Origin: Alphaproteobacteria bacterium UBA2964
Lineage (GTDB): Bacteria; Pseudomonadota; Alphaproteobacteria; MPNO01; UBA2964
Assembly (NCBI GenBank): GCA_905182615.1
Contig: CAJJCG010000072.1
Location: forward strand, 1 to 38,711
Direction: 5' to 3'
DNA: 38,711 nt
The translations under genes and the position numbers were made by a program. Below the pieces are notes generated by a model. The model saw only the letters and a list, made by a program, of their open reading frames with translations, made no database searches and was not told the origin of the DNA. Below, piece after piece: positions 15,998-25,456 of this stretch (position 1 is the first letter of the stretch; the number at the start of each line of letters is the position of its first letter).

Positions 15998-18478
15998 CTA
16001 GTATAAACCTCTAACATCGCCAACCGGCGGCGTCGAAGTTTTTGGTGTGGTTGGCACACCGGACGTATTCACCGATGGAGTCCCGATAACGGAAGGCTCC
16101 CGGAAAACCGTTTCGACTTTGGGCTCGGTTCCCGGTTTAAACGCTTCGAAAATAACATTTCGTTCACCTGGCCGGGCAAGTTTTCCGGTACTTGCGTTGA
16201 CCCGCACCAGACGGACCCCTTTGGGGATACGAAACGGAAGTGGTGGCCGGTCTTTTAATGCAGCAGCCATAAAATCTCGAAAAATGGGAACCGCAACAGA
16301 CGACCCTGTTTCGCGCCGCCCTAAGGAACGCGGCTTATCAAATCCAGCAAAGACGCCGACAGCCAAATCAGGAGAGAACCCGATGAACCAGGTATCGAAG
16401 CTCTTATTGGTCGTCCCGGTTTTACCCCCCAACGGTTTGCCAACAGCCCTGATTCGCCGCCCAGTCCCCCGCTGCACCACCCCTTCAAGCATGGATACAA
16501 TCTGATAGGCACTTATGGGATCCACCACCGTGTCACGGTTGTCGGGAACCACCGGTACCGGCTGGCCGTCCCACTCAATGTTGCTGCAACTGGAACACAG
16601 ACGACGTTCATGCCGAAATACAGTTCGCCCATGCCGGCCTTGAATTCGATCGATCAGCGTTGGGGTTATGCGCTTACCCCCGTTCACCAACATCGCGTAT
16701 GCAGTCGTTATTTTAAGCAATGTTGTTTCCACGGCGCCGAGTGACGATGACAACAGCTCAGGCATATTACGGACAATGCCAAACTTTTCGCCATAATCCG
16801 AAATCTTATCCATCCCAATTACCTGCGCCAACCGCACGGTCATCAGGTTTCGTGATTTCTCAACACCTAGACGAAGCGGGCTAGGCCCGTAAAATTTTTT
16901 GGTATAGTTGGACGGTTTCCAAAGGCCGATCCCGGGGCCCTGATCGCTAACAAAGGGCGCGTCCAGGACAATACTCGACGGGGTATAGCCATTATCCATT
17001 GCTGCCAGGTAGACGAAGGGCTTAAAAGCGGAACCAGACTGACGCTTTGCTTGTGTTGCCCGGTTGTATTCGCTCCTGCCATAAGAAAATCCGCCGCTCA
17101 TTGCCAGTACCCTGCCGGTATGCGGATTCATCGCAACAACAGCACCATCGATGTTTGGTATCTGCCGCAGAGCGAACGCACCCTTTGGTGGTTCTTTGCC
17201 TTTCGCGTCAGGGTTCAGTTTCTCGACCAACACCACATCCAGGACTTTCAAAGCCTCACCCGGCACCCTAACTCGGGGCCCACGTTTCTGGTCCTTAAGC
17301 CATACCCTAGCCCATTTAAGTTGTGCGAGGGGAAGATGGCCGCGGGCTCCATCAGCAAACCCGATACCTGCTTTTGTTGCGTCAACGGCAAGCACAAGCG
17401 CCTTGCGCCATGCAGGACGAGCCTCGGCAAGCCCTGCAGGTAGCGGAAATTGGTCCAACTTTTTTTGCCAGTCACTCTCCGAGTCGAGATGTGCCAATGG
17501 GCCGCGCCAACCGTGACGCCGATCATAAGCGATCAAGCCTTCCCGCAAGGACGTCTCCGCTATTTTTTGCAATCGGGGGTCAAGGGTCGTGCGAACAGAA
17601 AGACCACCACCATAAAGTTGCTTGTCGCCATAGCGATCCGTAAGCTCGCGACGAACTTCTTCAACAAAATAATCCGCTTGGGTGACTGAAGCGCCGCTGC
17701 GTTTTCGAACAATAAGCGGCGCCTTCTTTGCCGCTTCAGCGGATTCCGGAGTGATATAGCCATCAGAAAGCATACGGCCGACAACGTAATTACGTCTTAT
17801 TTTAGCTGCATCTGATTTCCGCGTCGGGTGGTAATTATTCGGTGCTTTTGGCAGCCCGGCGATATATGCAATTTCCGGCAAAGTTAGCTCATCGAGCGAG
17901 CGGTCAAAATAGTTCAGTGCCGCCGCGGCAACGCCGTATGAGCCAACACCAAGATAAATCTCGTTGAGATAAAGTTCGAGAATTCTGTCTTTCGATAACG
18001 CCCGTTCAATCCTAAAGGCGAGGATTGCCTCTTTAACCTTGCGGTCGATAGAAACCTCATTGGTCAGAAGGAAATTCTTGGCAACCTGTTGCGTAATCGT
18101 TGACGCCCCAACAAGCCGCTGACCGGTCCCCATGCGCCTCAAATTGGTGACAATCGCGCGCGCAACACCAATAAAATCCACGCCAGCATGTTCATAAAAA
18201 TTCTTGTCCTCCGCGGAGAGGAAAGCTTTCACCACCATCTTCGGGATGGAGCCAATTGGTACAAATGCCCGCTTCTCTTTGGCAAACTCTGCGAGAAGGC
18301 TGCCATCGCCGGCATGAATACGCGTTACGGTCGGCGGCTCATAGCTCGCGAGCTGTTTGTAATCGGGCAGCCCTTGGCCGAAATGCCAGAACACAGCTAC
18401 AATGACGGCAACGCCAAGAACGCCCAAAACGAGTGTGAGCGCGCCGAGTGCCGCCAATACCTTAAAGAGCTTCTTCAT
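15998..18478 (-). CDS. mrcA: Penicillin-binding protein 1A (bifunctional transglycosylase/transpeptidase)
   Basis: Builds peptidoglycan at the inner membrane. 826 residues from ATG 18478 (a TTG one codon earlier is less likely). N-terminal membrane helix at about 5-33. The GT51 glycosyltransferase has SAEDKNFYEHAG with catalytic Glu90 and GASTITQQVAKN. The transpeptidase has Ser483-x-x-Lys486 (SGSAFKP), Ser542-x-Asn544 (EKSRNLMT) and Lys686-Thr-Gly (GGKTGTTN). An insert of about 100 residues (320-430) between the two catalytic parts is consistent with the OB-like domain of PBP1A. It is in the usual alphaproteobacterial order amiC-mrcA-prfB opposite rne. Confidence 0.96.
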   Translation of the reverse strand: MKKLFKVLAALGALTLVLGVLGVAVIVAVFWHFGQGLPDYKQLASYEPPTVTRIHAGDGSLLAEFAKEKRAFVPIGSIPKMVVKAFLSAEDKNFYEHAGVDFIGVARAIVTNLRRMGTGQRLVGASTITQQVAKNFLLTNEVSIDRKVKEAILAFRIERALSKDRILELYLNEIYLGVGSYGVAAAALNYFDRSLDELTLPEIAYIAGLPKAPNNYHPTRKSDAAKIRRNYVVGRMLSDGYITPESAEAAKKAPLIVRKRSGASVTQADYFVEEVRRELTDRYGDKQLYGGGLSVRTTLDPRLQKIAETSLREGLIAYDRRHGWRGPLAHLDSESDWQKKLDQFPLPAGLAEARPAWRKALVLAVDATKAGIGFADGARGHLPLAQLKWARVWLKDQKRGPRVRVPGEALKVLDVVLVEKLNPDAKGKEPPKGAFALRQIPNIDGAVVAMNPHTGRVLAMSGGFSYGRSEYNRATQAKRQSGSAFKPFVYLAAMDNGYTPSSIVLDAPFVSDQGPGIGLWKPSNYTKKFYGPSPLRLGVEKSRNLMTVRLAQVIGMDKISDYGEKFGIVRNMPELLSSSLGAVETTLLKITTAYAMLVNGGKRITPTLIDRIQGRHGRTVFRHERRLCSSCSNIEWDGQPVPVVPDNRDTVVDPISAYQIVSMLEGVVQRGTGRRIRAVGKPLGGKTGTTNKSFDTWFIGFSPDLAVGVFAGFDKPRSLGRRETGSSVAVPIFRDFMAAALKDRPPLPFRIPKGVRLVRVNASTGKLARPGERNVIFEAFKPGTEPKVETVFREPSVIGTPSVNTSGVPTTPKTSTPPVGDVRGLY

Positions 18479-18546
18479 CAACCAACTCTATCGCCTGACC
18501 TAACTGCCCCCTGACAAACCCAATACACTATCAGATATTGGCCGTT

Positions 18547-19794
18547 TTATGGCTGCCTTAAAGCCTGTTGGCGAGAAAAATAACTATCGATTGCACGAAC
18601 AATCGCACCGGCAATTTTACGTCTATGAGAGCTCCGGCGCAGCAATCGTTCATCCTGCAGGTTGGAAAGATACCCCATCTCTATTAAAACAGATGGTATC
18701 TCTGGACCTTTGAGCACGGCAAATCCTGCAAATCGGTGTTTTCGTCGTAGCATGCGGGTCTTTGTACTGAGTTGGCTGAGCAATGTTTTTGCGAAAGCCA
18801 CAGAATCATTTTTGGTAAGCCGTTGCCGCAGATCGATGAGAATTTTAGCGACCGTCTTGCTTTGATCATTAAGGTCGACACCGGCAATAATATCAGATTT
18901 ATTCTCCCGACGCGCCAATGCTTCCGCTTCTTTATCTGAAGCGCGCTCCGACAAGGTGTAGACCGACCCGCCGCGGATATCTCGATTGCCTATAGAATCG
19001 GCATGAAGCGATATGAACAAATCACCGCCTGCTCGATGAGCAATCGCAATTCGTTCGCGCAATCTTACAAAAACGTCCCGTGATCGGGTCATCACCACGC
19101 GATAACGGCCGGTGGCCAGCAATTGACGCCGCACTTCCCTAGCCTGATTCAGAACGAGTTCTTTTTCTAAGGTACCCTTTCGTCCGCGAGCCCCAGGATC
19201 GACCCCACCATGACCTGGATCTAGAACAATTAACGGTCGAAGAGCTTTGCGGCGCGTTTTGGGTTTCTTGATTGGGGGCCGCGGCGCCCGGACGACAGGA
19301 GCCACTTTTGGTGTCGGCGATCGCATTACAGGACGCCGCTTCTGCAACGCCGCAAACCTTGCTGGCGAAATTTCGGTAATATCGAGAACGAGCCGGTGTC
19401 CGCGTTTGGCGTTTGGCGGAAGAGTATATGAGTTTGTGACCCTAATTGGCGACTTAAGGTCGATAACGACACGTGACTGATCGGGGCGGAAAAGCCCAAA
19501 ACGGTAACCAGTAATGCGTTTTCCCCGAGGAACCGCATCCGGTTTTATATGCCAGGCCACTTCTGGAAGTTCGACAACGACCCGATAGGGTGAGCCAAGC
19601 GTAAAAACATTGAATTTAATCGGCTTGTCAAACTCGATAACAAACCGGGTTTTTTCGGGATAATCGCCAATCCGCACTGAGTCGACGACAGGCATCGCTG
19701 ATGCGCCAGAGGCAAATGCGCTGAACACCGCCGTACACCAACTGAGCTGCGCGAGGATTCTGCGAAAACCAGATATATTGTGGTATCTTGCCAT
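18547..19794 (-). CDS. amiC: N-acetylmuramoyl-L-alanine amidase (AmiC type) with AMIN domain
   Basis: Periplasmic zinc amidase that cleaves septal peptidoglycan for daughter-cell separation. 415 residues from ATG 19794, which gives a normal signal peptide (MARYHNISGFRRILAQL..ASGASA). An ATG at 19830 adds 12 residues and is possible; neither has a good ribosome site. AMIN domain at about 35-145, a Pro/Lys/Arg-rich linker at about 150-187, then amidase_3 with zinc ligands His195 (DPGHGGVDPG), Glu210 (LEKEL) and His264 (SLHADS) and catalytic Glu372 (VLIEMGYLSN). It precedes mrcA by 68 bases on the same strand. Confidence 0.94.
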   Translation of the reverse strand: MARYHNISGFRRILAQLSWCTAVFSAFASGASAMPVVDSVRIGDYPEKTRFVIEFDKPIKFNVFTLGSPYRVVVELPEVAWHIKPDAVPRGKRITGYRFGLFRPDQSRVVIDLKSPIRVTNSYTLPPNAKRGHRLVLDITEISPARFAALQKRRPVMRSPTPKVAPVVRAPRPPIKKPKTRRKALRPLIVLDPGHGGVDPGARGRKGTLEKELVLNQAREVRRQLLATGRYRVVMTRSRDVFVRLRERIAIAHRAGGDLFISLHADSIGNRDIRGGSVYTLSERASDKEAEALARRENKSDIIAGVDLNDQSKTVAKILIDLRQRLTKNDSVAFAKTLLSQLSTKTRMLRRKHRFAGFAVLKGPEIPSVLIEMGYLSNLQDERLLRRSSHRRKIAGAIVRAIDSYFSRQQALRQP

Positions 19795-19833
19795 AGCGCG
19801 GCAAGATATAGGGTTATTCGGGTAAAACATCAA

Positions 19834-20239
19834 TCAATATACAATACCACGGGCCGCAGAATTCGGTGATCAATCTTCGATGGTCGCGAAATCAATATAC
19901 TGATTGTAGTATTTGTTTGTGGCGCGTATCCTGTTGACATTGCGAACGGCCGTGAACATCTGACCTGCCAAATATCGGCATGGTTGGGAGCGCGACAATC
20001 GGGCGAGACGGCAAAACCCGTTACGACCCGTGAGATTGCGCTTTGAATTTGCGGTTATTTTTGTAGAAACTTGAAGCTCGTCGCGGCTGCATAAGCGCGT
20101 CCCCCTTGGAAAGATCGTAACCGGTTTTCCAATTAAAAAGTTGGGTTGACGCAGGCGCCGCCGGCTTTGAATAACAGCGGTCTGATGCTGCCCGATGTTC
20201 GCACGGGCTGTCCGCATCGACCGTGGAGATACAGTTTCC
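19834..20239 (+). promoter_or_regulatory. Divergent amiC/rne region and rne leader, no gene
   Basis: About 400 bases with no credible coding frame; the long open frame on the minus strand overlaps the rne start and looks like a shadow. TTGACA at 19934-19939 is a perfect -35, but the hexamer 17 bases on (19957-19962) is a poor -10, so the promoter is only tentative; it would give an rne leader of about 270 bases. Within it, TTGGAAA (20106-20112) pairs with TTTCCAA (20126-20132), and a stronger hairpin lies at 20184-20218. rne mRNA is autoregulated through its 5' leader in enterobacteria; a similar role here is inference. Confidence 0.5.
20184..20218 (+). promoter_or_regulatory. Two-tier hairpin in the rne leader
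   Basis: Outer stem GATGC (20184-20188) with GCATC (20214-20218). Inner stem GCCCG (20190-20194) with CGGGC (20204-20208), then after a bulged A, TG/CA closing a TTCG loop (20198-20201). It ends 7 bases before the GGAG ribosome site of rne. A candidate element for self-cleavage or translation control. Confidence 0.5.
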
Positions 20240-22768
20240 ATGACGAAACGAATGTTAATTGACGGCACCCATCCAGAAGAAGTTCGGGTGGTGATTACGA
20301 ATGGCAATCGACTAGATGAATACGATGTCGAAACGTCAACAAAAACCCAACTCAAAGGCAATATATATCTCGCAAAAGTGATGCGTGTTGAACCGTCACT
20401 TCAGGCTGCCTTTGTCGATTACGGCGGGAACCGACATGGTTTCCTGGCCTTTAGCGAAATTCACCCCGACTATTATCAGATTCCGGTCGAAGATCGCGAA
20501 GCGCTGAAACGTGACGTCGCGCAGTTTGAAGCAAACGCGTCAGCCGCTCAGGCCCACGTCGACCAAATTGATGGTGACGTCGAGGACGTCGATGCCGCAG
20601 ATGATTTAGACGAAGACACAACCGAGGTTAGCGAGCCCGACGAGACTCCCTCATCAGATGATGACAGCGACGCTGAGGTCTCTAGAGAAGAAGAGACCGG
20701 CGAGGACCTTGCTGCCGCCGAAGCTGCAACAAGTGAAGATGACGCTGAAAATAGCGCAGACGACAACAGTGGTTCGGAAGAGGTCACAACGTCTTCAGAG
20801 GAAACCGCCGAAAACAGCACAAAAGATGATGAAACTACGGCTGATTCAGATGCCGGTGCTATAGAAGCATCAGACCCTGCAGAGGCCCTTGTCAAAGAAG
20901 ACGACAGCAAAGCAAAAAAATCAGAACGCCGCGACAATCCGATGCGCCGCTATAAAATCCAGGAAGTTATCAAGCGGCGGCAGATATTGCTGGTGCAGGT
21001 AGTCAAGGAAGAACGTGGCAATAAGGGCGCCGCGCTAACCAGCTATATGTCACTCGCCGGACGTTACTGCGTATTGATGCCCAACACGTCGCGGAGTGCC
21101 GGTGGCGTCTCCCGTAAAATTACCAGTACTGCAGACCGCAGACGGTTACGTGACTTATTGAAAAACCTGAACGTGTCAGAGGGTATGGGCGTCATCATGC
21201 GTACCGCTGGTATGGAACGGAATAAATCCGAAATCAAACGCGATTTCGACTACCTGACCAAGCTATGGGAAGATGTTCGTGAACTAACCCTGCAATCAGC
21301 AGCACCTGCTTTAGTCTATGAAGAAGGCGACTTGATTAAGCGCGCCATACGGGATCTGTACTCGCGGGAAATTGAAGAAATCTTCGTTGAAGGCAACGAT
21401 GCCTACACCGCCGCTAAAAAGCTGATGCGGATGATGATGCCGAGCCATGCCAAGCGCGTTCAACCCTATCGCGATGAAACGATCCCTCTGTTTCACCGGT
21501 ATCAGGTCGAAGCTCAGCTTGAGTCGATGCACAGCCCAGTGGTTCAACTGAAATCTGGGGGTTATCTCGTTATTAACCCAACAGAAGCGTTGGTTGCGAT
21601 CGATGTGAACTCGGGACGTTCGACACGCGAACGGAATATAGAAGAAACCGCCTATAAGACAAACCTTGAAGCCGCCAGCGAAGTTGGGCGCCAACTTCGT
21701 CTCCGCGATCTCGCCGGACTAGTCGTTATCGACTTTATTGATATGGATGTTTCCCGAAATCAACGCGGCGTTGAACGGCGCCTCAAAGAGGCTGTTAAAA
21801 CTGACCGCGCCCGTATCCAACTTGGACGAATTAGCAATTTCGGCTTGTTCGAGCTGTCCCGGCAGCGCATGCGGCCAAGCATCGTAGAAAACAGCACCGA
21901 GACCTGTGTTCATTGCGATGGAACCGGTGTCGTCCGATCTACCGAATCAACAGCGGTGCATGTACTCCGTTCCGTTGAAGAAGAAGGCATCCGGAACCGC
22001 AGCAGCGAAATTACGGTGACAGTCCCAACGCCTATCGCGCTTTATATTCTCAATCAAAAGCGTGATTCAGTGAACCAGATTGAAGCCCGGTATAGCTTCC
22101 GGGTAAATGTGCTCGGCGATGACAGCCTGATCCCACCGGATATGCGGCTTGAAAAAATACAGGGGCGATCCGGATCAGGAGAGTCCGACGAAGTCGTCCG
22201 TGATGCGGTCATCATTGAACCTGCGAGCGACGACGACACTGACGACACAGAAAGCACCCCCAAGGAAAATACACGGAAGCGCCGGCCAAGACGGCGGCGC
22301 AAAAGCAACGATGCTCCCAATCAGAGTAGTGACGACAACACTACTGCCGATAGCGATAGCGATGGTGAGCAGAGCGCTGATACCTCTCTCGCAGAAGGCT
22401 CTGAAACCAATGGTGAGGCTACTGACGAACAAGCCGCGCCACGTCGTCGCAGACGCGGTCGACGCGGTGGCCGACGCCGCAATCCACGCACGTCAAATTC
22501 TGATGCAGCCGAGAATGCCAGCAGAGATCAAACTGCAGAGGGTAACAACGACGCCTCCTCGGTTGATGCCAACGCTGGAGACACATTACTGCCTGCCACG
22601 CCTTCAAGTTCCGGTGAAGGCGAGAACGCTCCCGTTGCGGCAGCTGCAAAAAGTAAATCTGAGGCCGTCGCGGAACCGAAATCAGAGATTTCAAGCGGTG
22701 CAGCAGAAGCAACTGAGAATTCGAAAGCATCACCCAAGCGTGGTTGGTGGAAACGCATCACGCAATAG
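20240..22768 (+). CDS. rne: Ribonuclease E/G, degradosome scaffold
   Basis: 842 residues from ATG 20240 (MTKRMLIDG, the usual N-terminus; GGAG at 20225). The S1 domain (about 36-88 and 236-290) is split by an acidic Asp/Glu/Ser-rich insert (about 90-235). The catalytic DNase-I-like part carries VAIDVNSG and LVVIDFIDMD with the metal-binding Asp residues. The Zn-link CVHCDGTG follows. The C-terminal tail is disordered with Arg-rich RNA-binding patches (RKRRPRRRRK and RRRRRGRRGGRRR) and ends KRGWWKRITQ. A GWW motif at the RNase E C-terminus docks PNPase in Caulobacter, so PNPase recruitment is likely. S1 inserts are known in alphaproteobacteria and may recruit partners such as a helicase. Confidence 0.97.
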   Translation: MTKRMLIDGTHPEEVRVVITNGNRLDEYDVETSTKTQLKGNIYLAKVMRVEPSLQAAFVDYGGNRHGFLAFSEIHPDYYQIPVEDREALKRDVAQFEANASAAQAHVDQIDGDVEDVDAADDLDEDTTEVSEPDETPSSDDDSDAEVSREEETGEDLAAAEAATSEDDAENSADDNSGSEEVTTSSEETAENSTKDDETTADSDAGAIEASDPAEALVKEDDSKAKKSERRDNPMRRYKIQEVIKRRQILLVQVVKEERGNKGAALTSYMSLAGRYCVLMPNTSRSAGGVSRKITSTADRRRLRDLLKNLNVSEGMGVIMRTAGMERNKSEIKRDFDYLTKLWEDVRELTLQSAAPALVYEEGDLIKRAIRDLYSREIEEIFVEGNDAYTAAKKLMRMMMPSHAKRVQPYRDETIPLFHRYQVEAQLESMHSPVVQLKSGGYLVINPTEALVAIDVNSGRSTRERNIEETAYKTNLEAASEVGRQLRLRDLAGLVVIDFIDMDVSRNQRGVERRLKEAVKTDRARIQLGRISNFGLFELSRQRMRPSIVENSTETCVHCDGTGVVRSTESTAVHVLRSVEEEGIRNRSSEITVTVPTPIALYILNQKRDSVNQIEARYSFRVNVLGDDSLIPPDMRLEKIQGRSGSGESDEVVRDAVIIEPASDDDTDDTESTPKENTRKRRPRRRRKSNDAPNQSSDDNTTADSDSDGEQSADTSLAEGSETNGEATDEQAAPRRRRRGRRGGRRRNPRTSNSDAAENASRDQTAEGNNDASSVDANAGDTLLPATPSSSGEGENAPVAAAAKSKSEAVAEPKSEISSGAAEATENSKASPKRGWWKRITQ

Positions 22769-22779
22769 CGCGAATAAGT

Positions 22780-23937
22780 TTAACCGGTCTTTGCCGTCCA
22801 GTGCTGTAGCCGTTCCACAGCTTTAGCAATTACTGCTGTGGGGCCAGAGAACGAGAAGCGGACATAAGCGTTGCCGCGTCCCTGATCGAAGTCTGTACCT
22901 GGCGTCGCAGCGACACCTGTTTCATCCAGCATACGACGGCAAAAAATTTCGCTATCATTCGTCAGACTGGAAATATCCGCATAAACGTAAAAGGCACCAT
23001 CGACCGGCGCCAAACGATCAAACCCGGCCACGGGCAGACCAGAAAGCAATATCTGACGGTTTTCAGCGTACCGCGCCACATTTGCATTCAACTCGTCAGT
23101 ACAATCAAAGGCGGCGCCAGCACCATATTGAGAAAGCGTTGGCGCTGAAATAAAGAGGTTCTGCGCCAGGCATTCGATGCTTCTGAGAAGGTCGGTTGGG
23201 ACAACCATCCAGCCAACACGCCAACCCGTCATTGAAAAGTATTTCGAGAAACTGTTAATCACCACCGCGTTATTATCAAACCGCAATGCCGACACGCCTG
23301 GTTGTTCATAGGTTATCCCGTGATAAATCTCGTCTGAGATCAGCCGTACACCCCTATCCCGGCAATAGTCGCTAAGCGCCTGCAACTCACTTTCATCCAA
23401 CATAGTCCCAGTCGGGTTCGATGGACTGGCCACGATCAAACCATCCAGTTTTCCGTCAATCTTATCCAACAATTCAAGGGTCGGCTGAAACCGTGTTTCA
23501 GGCCCCGTCGGCACAAGAACCGGCTCGATCCCCAGCCCAAGCAAAATATTGCGGGATCCCGGATAACCAGGATCTGCAATAGCAACGCGATCCCCAACGT
23601 CAAAAGCAGCTGTAAAGGCGAGCACGAAACCACCGGATGATCCGGTGGTAATAATAATCCGCTCAGGATCAACGCTTACGTCATGTAACTGCGCGTAATA
23701 TTCCGATATCCGTTCACGCACAGATAGGATGCCGAAAGCTTCTGTGTAACCAAGCAAATCACTGTCGAGCATCTGATGGGCTGCCGCTATGACACCGGCG
23801 GGCGCCCCGGTTGCGGGTTGGCCAAGCTCAAGATGAAGGACTTCCTTCCCTTCCGCTTGACGGCGGTTCGCCGCTCGCAATACATCCATGACAATAAATG
23901 GCGGAATCTGTCCGCGCTTTGAAATCTTGAGCACCAT
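22780..23937 (-). CDS. Class I/II pyridoxal-phosphate aminotransferase
   Basis: 385 residues of fold-type I aminotransferase: N-terminal GQPATGAP, YTEAFGILSVRERI, Asn174 in SPSNPTGTM, Asp/Tyr in SDEIYHGITY, Schiff-base Lys232 in NSFSKYFSMTGWRVGW, and the carboxylate-binding Arg in the C-terminal AYVRFSFSG. Related to aspartate/aromatic-type aminotransferases; the amino donor and keto acid cannot be read from the sequence. It lies 3 bases after the gamma-glutamyltransferase-like gene on the same strand, so the two form an operon. Converges on rne with an 11-base gap. Confidence 0.9.
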   Translation of the reverse strand: MVLKISKRGQIPPFIVMDVLRAANRRQAEGKEVLHLELGQPATGAPAGVIAAAHQMLDSDLLGYTEAFGILSVRERISEYYAQLHDVSVDPERIIITTGSSGGFVLAFTAAFDVGDRVAIADPGYPGSRNILLGLGIEPVLVPTGPETRFQPTLELLDKIDGKLDGLIVASPSNPTGTMLDESELQALSDYCRDRGVRLISDEIYHGITYEQPGVSALRFDNNAVVINSFSKYFSMTGWRVGWMVVPTDLLRSIECLAQNLFISAPTLSQYGAGAAFDCTDELNANVARYAENRQILLSGLPVAGFDRLAPVDGAFYVYADISSLTNDSEIFCRRMLDETGVAATPGTDFDQGRGNAYVRFSFSGPTAVIAKAVERLQHWTAKTG

Positions 23938-23940
23938 AGA

Positions 23941-25440
23941 TCAGAGCTCCGAGTTCACACCATAGGCGGCTGTTCGAGGGTCTGTCCGAACGACACAATT
24001 TGCCGGGCGGATGACGATACCTCTATCGCAATACATGAGGTTTACCTGCCCGATACTTTTGCGGGTAAACGTTTTCAGCCCTTTCCGAACCAAATCACCA
24101 CGAATTTTTTGTGACCGAGACTGTTCAATTAAAACATCAGCAGCGCCCACGCCTGGAGCATAGCGCGGTTTCGCAAGCGCTTCTTCGGGAGAAACATTGC
24201 CATCAACCAGATGCATCAATGTCGATGCGAGGGCAACACCCGCATACCGGTCGCCTGCTGCTGTCGCCGCCAGATAGGCCTGCGAAACATTGTGGTTCGC
24301 CATAATGACCGGCGCTATATTCAATCCTGTTCCAGCAACCGCCGGAGCGGCTTGGATGATCCCGGTTTCTCCTGCGGTGACGCCCCGGCCAAATGGACGG
24401 TTCATCGTCAATACGCATGATGTCGCATTGCCCGCAATATCCATCGCAAAAAGGCCCGCCGAGCCACCGCTACCAGCCCATTTCGCGCCACCAGCGCCGC
24501 CAACATTACGGGCGGCGGCTGTTAACAGTGCCGCTTGACCTGCTGCATCAGAAGATAAGAATCCTCTCTTATTCCCGATCTGTTCCCAGATACCGGTGGT
24601 AAGTTCCGTTCCTAGCGCTTTTGAAACGGGAAAATGGAGAATATGATTTCCAGCTTCCGTCTGTACGGTCGCTTTCCAAGCCGGGCGATACGCCCTTAAA
24701 TCCTCAATGGTCAACCACCCGCCGGCCTCTTTAACACCATTTAGATATACTCGCGCTAAACGCCCTGAATAAAAATCACCCGGACCGAGGCCCCGAATGC
24801 TACCAAGCGTCCCTGCCAGACCAACTTGTTCAACAGTTTGCCCTAAAGACAAAACGTTACCTTTTGAATCGGTAAACAGCTTTTGCGTACGGACGTCCTT
24901 GATCGCTTTGCCGCCGTGTTCCTTTAGCGCGCCGACAAGCCCTTTTGAAATGGGCCAACCAAACCGGGCGGCATGCTCCGCAGGCTGCACAAGCTGCTCC
25001 CAGCGGAGCTTTCCAAAGCGAGCGTGCAAAGCAAACAAACCGCGAAAACTTCCAGGAACAAGCGCTGGCCATCGTCCTTTCGGAGGGACGGCTATCGGCA
25101 AGTGAGGAAAGAACTCAAGCGTCTCCGCTTTGTTCGTTTTATTGTCGTAATGCACACAAACACCACCGCCACCGGGAGCCGCAGCATCTGGTCGACTAAC
25201 CATTAACGCGAAGGCCATAGAAACGGCCGCGTCTGCTGAAGACCCTCCGGCAGACAAGGCATCCCGGCCGACGAGTGCCGCGCGCGCTTCATCAGCGGCG
25301 ACACCTCCAAAATATGATTTCAGGTGGCCGACAGTTCCAACAGGTTGGGGGTAGCTTCCCGAACAAGCGGCTGCGACCAAAACAACGGCAGCGCTCATAC
25401 ATTGACGCAGTGCTCTACCGTACCTACTTTTCCACTTCAC
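23941..25440 (-). CDS. Gamma-glutamyltransferase-fold lipoprotein with altered active site
   Basis: About 499 residues from GTG 25440, chosen because it gives a proper lipoprotein signal (KWKSRYGRALRQ, then a hydrophobic run, then VAAAC with the lipid Cys at about 26); ATGs at 25398 and 25494 are alternatives. GGT landmarks are clear: GRDALSAGGSSADAAVSMAF, PGGGGVCV, VPGSFRGLFALHARFGKLRWEQLVQPA, FYSGRLAR and GGWLTIEDLRAYRP. At the self-cleavage site the usual TTHxSVVD aligns with SAGLFAMD (Ser327-Ala-Gly), the gamma-glutamyl-binding Arg of LDFRE is replaced (LEFF), and the oxyanion PGGSR segment is AAGDR. It is therefore probably inactive as a classic GGT or has a changed reaction. Periplasmic, lipid-anchored. 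It overlaps nothing but starts only 16 bases from the divergent protease gene. Confidence 0.8.
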   Translation of the reverse strand: MKWKSRYGRALRQCMSAAVVLVAAACSGSYPQPVGTVGHLKSYFGGVAADEARAALVGRDALSAGGSSADAAVSMAFALMVSRPDAAAPGGGGVCVHYDNKTNKAETLEFFPHLPIAVPPKGRWPALVPGSFRGLFALHARFGKLRWEQLVQPAEHAARFGWPISKGLVGALKEHGGKAIKDVRTQKLFTDSKGNVLSLGQTVEQVGLAGTLGSIRGLGPGDFYSGRLARVYLNGVKEAGGWLTIEDLRAYRPAWKATVQTEAGNHILHFPVSKALGTELTTGIWEQIGNKRGFLSSDAAGQAALLTAAARNVGGAGGAKWAGSGGSAGLFAMDIAGNATSCVLTMNRPFGRGVTAGETGIIQAAPAVAGTGLNIAPVIMANHNVSQAYLAATAAGDRYAGVALASTLMHLVDGNVSPEEALAKPRYAPGVGAADVLIEQSRSQKIRGDLVRKGLKTFTRKSIGQVNLMYCDRGIVIRPANCVVRTDPRTAAYGVNSEL

Positions 25441-25456
25441 CCTAGGGAAACTGACC

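Noticed and set aside
16047..16505. 152-codon plus-strand frame within mrcA
   Set aside because: Antisense shadow of the transpeptidase domain; no independent evidence.
19870..20361. 163-codon open frame on the minus strand across the amiC/rne gap
   Set aside because: It runs antisense into the rne start, has no ribosome site, and its composition does not resemble a protein; the region is better explained as an rne leader.
22149..22826. 225-codon plus-strand frame within the rne 3' end
   Set aside because: Alternative frame of the low-complexity RNase E tail; no ribosome site or conserved features.
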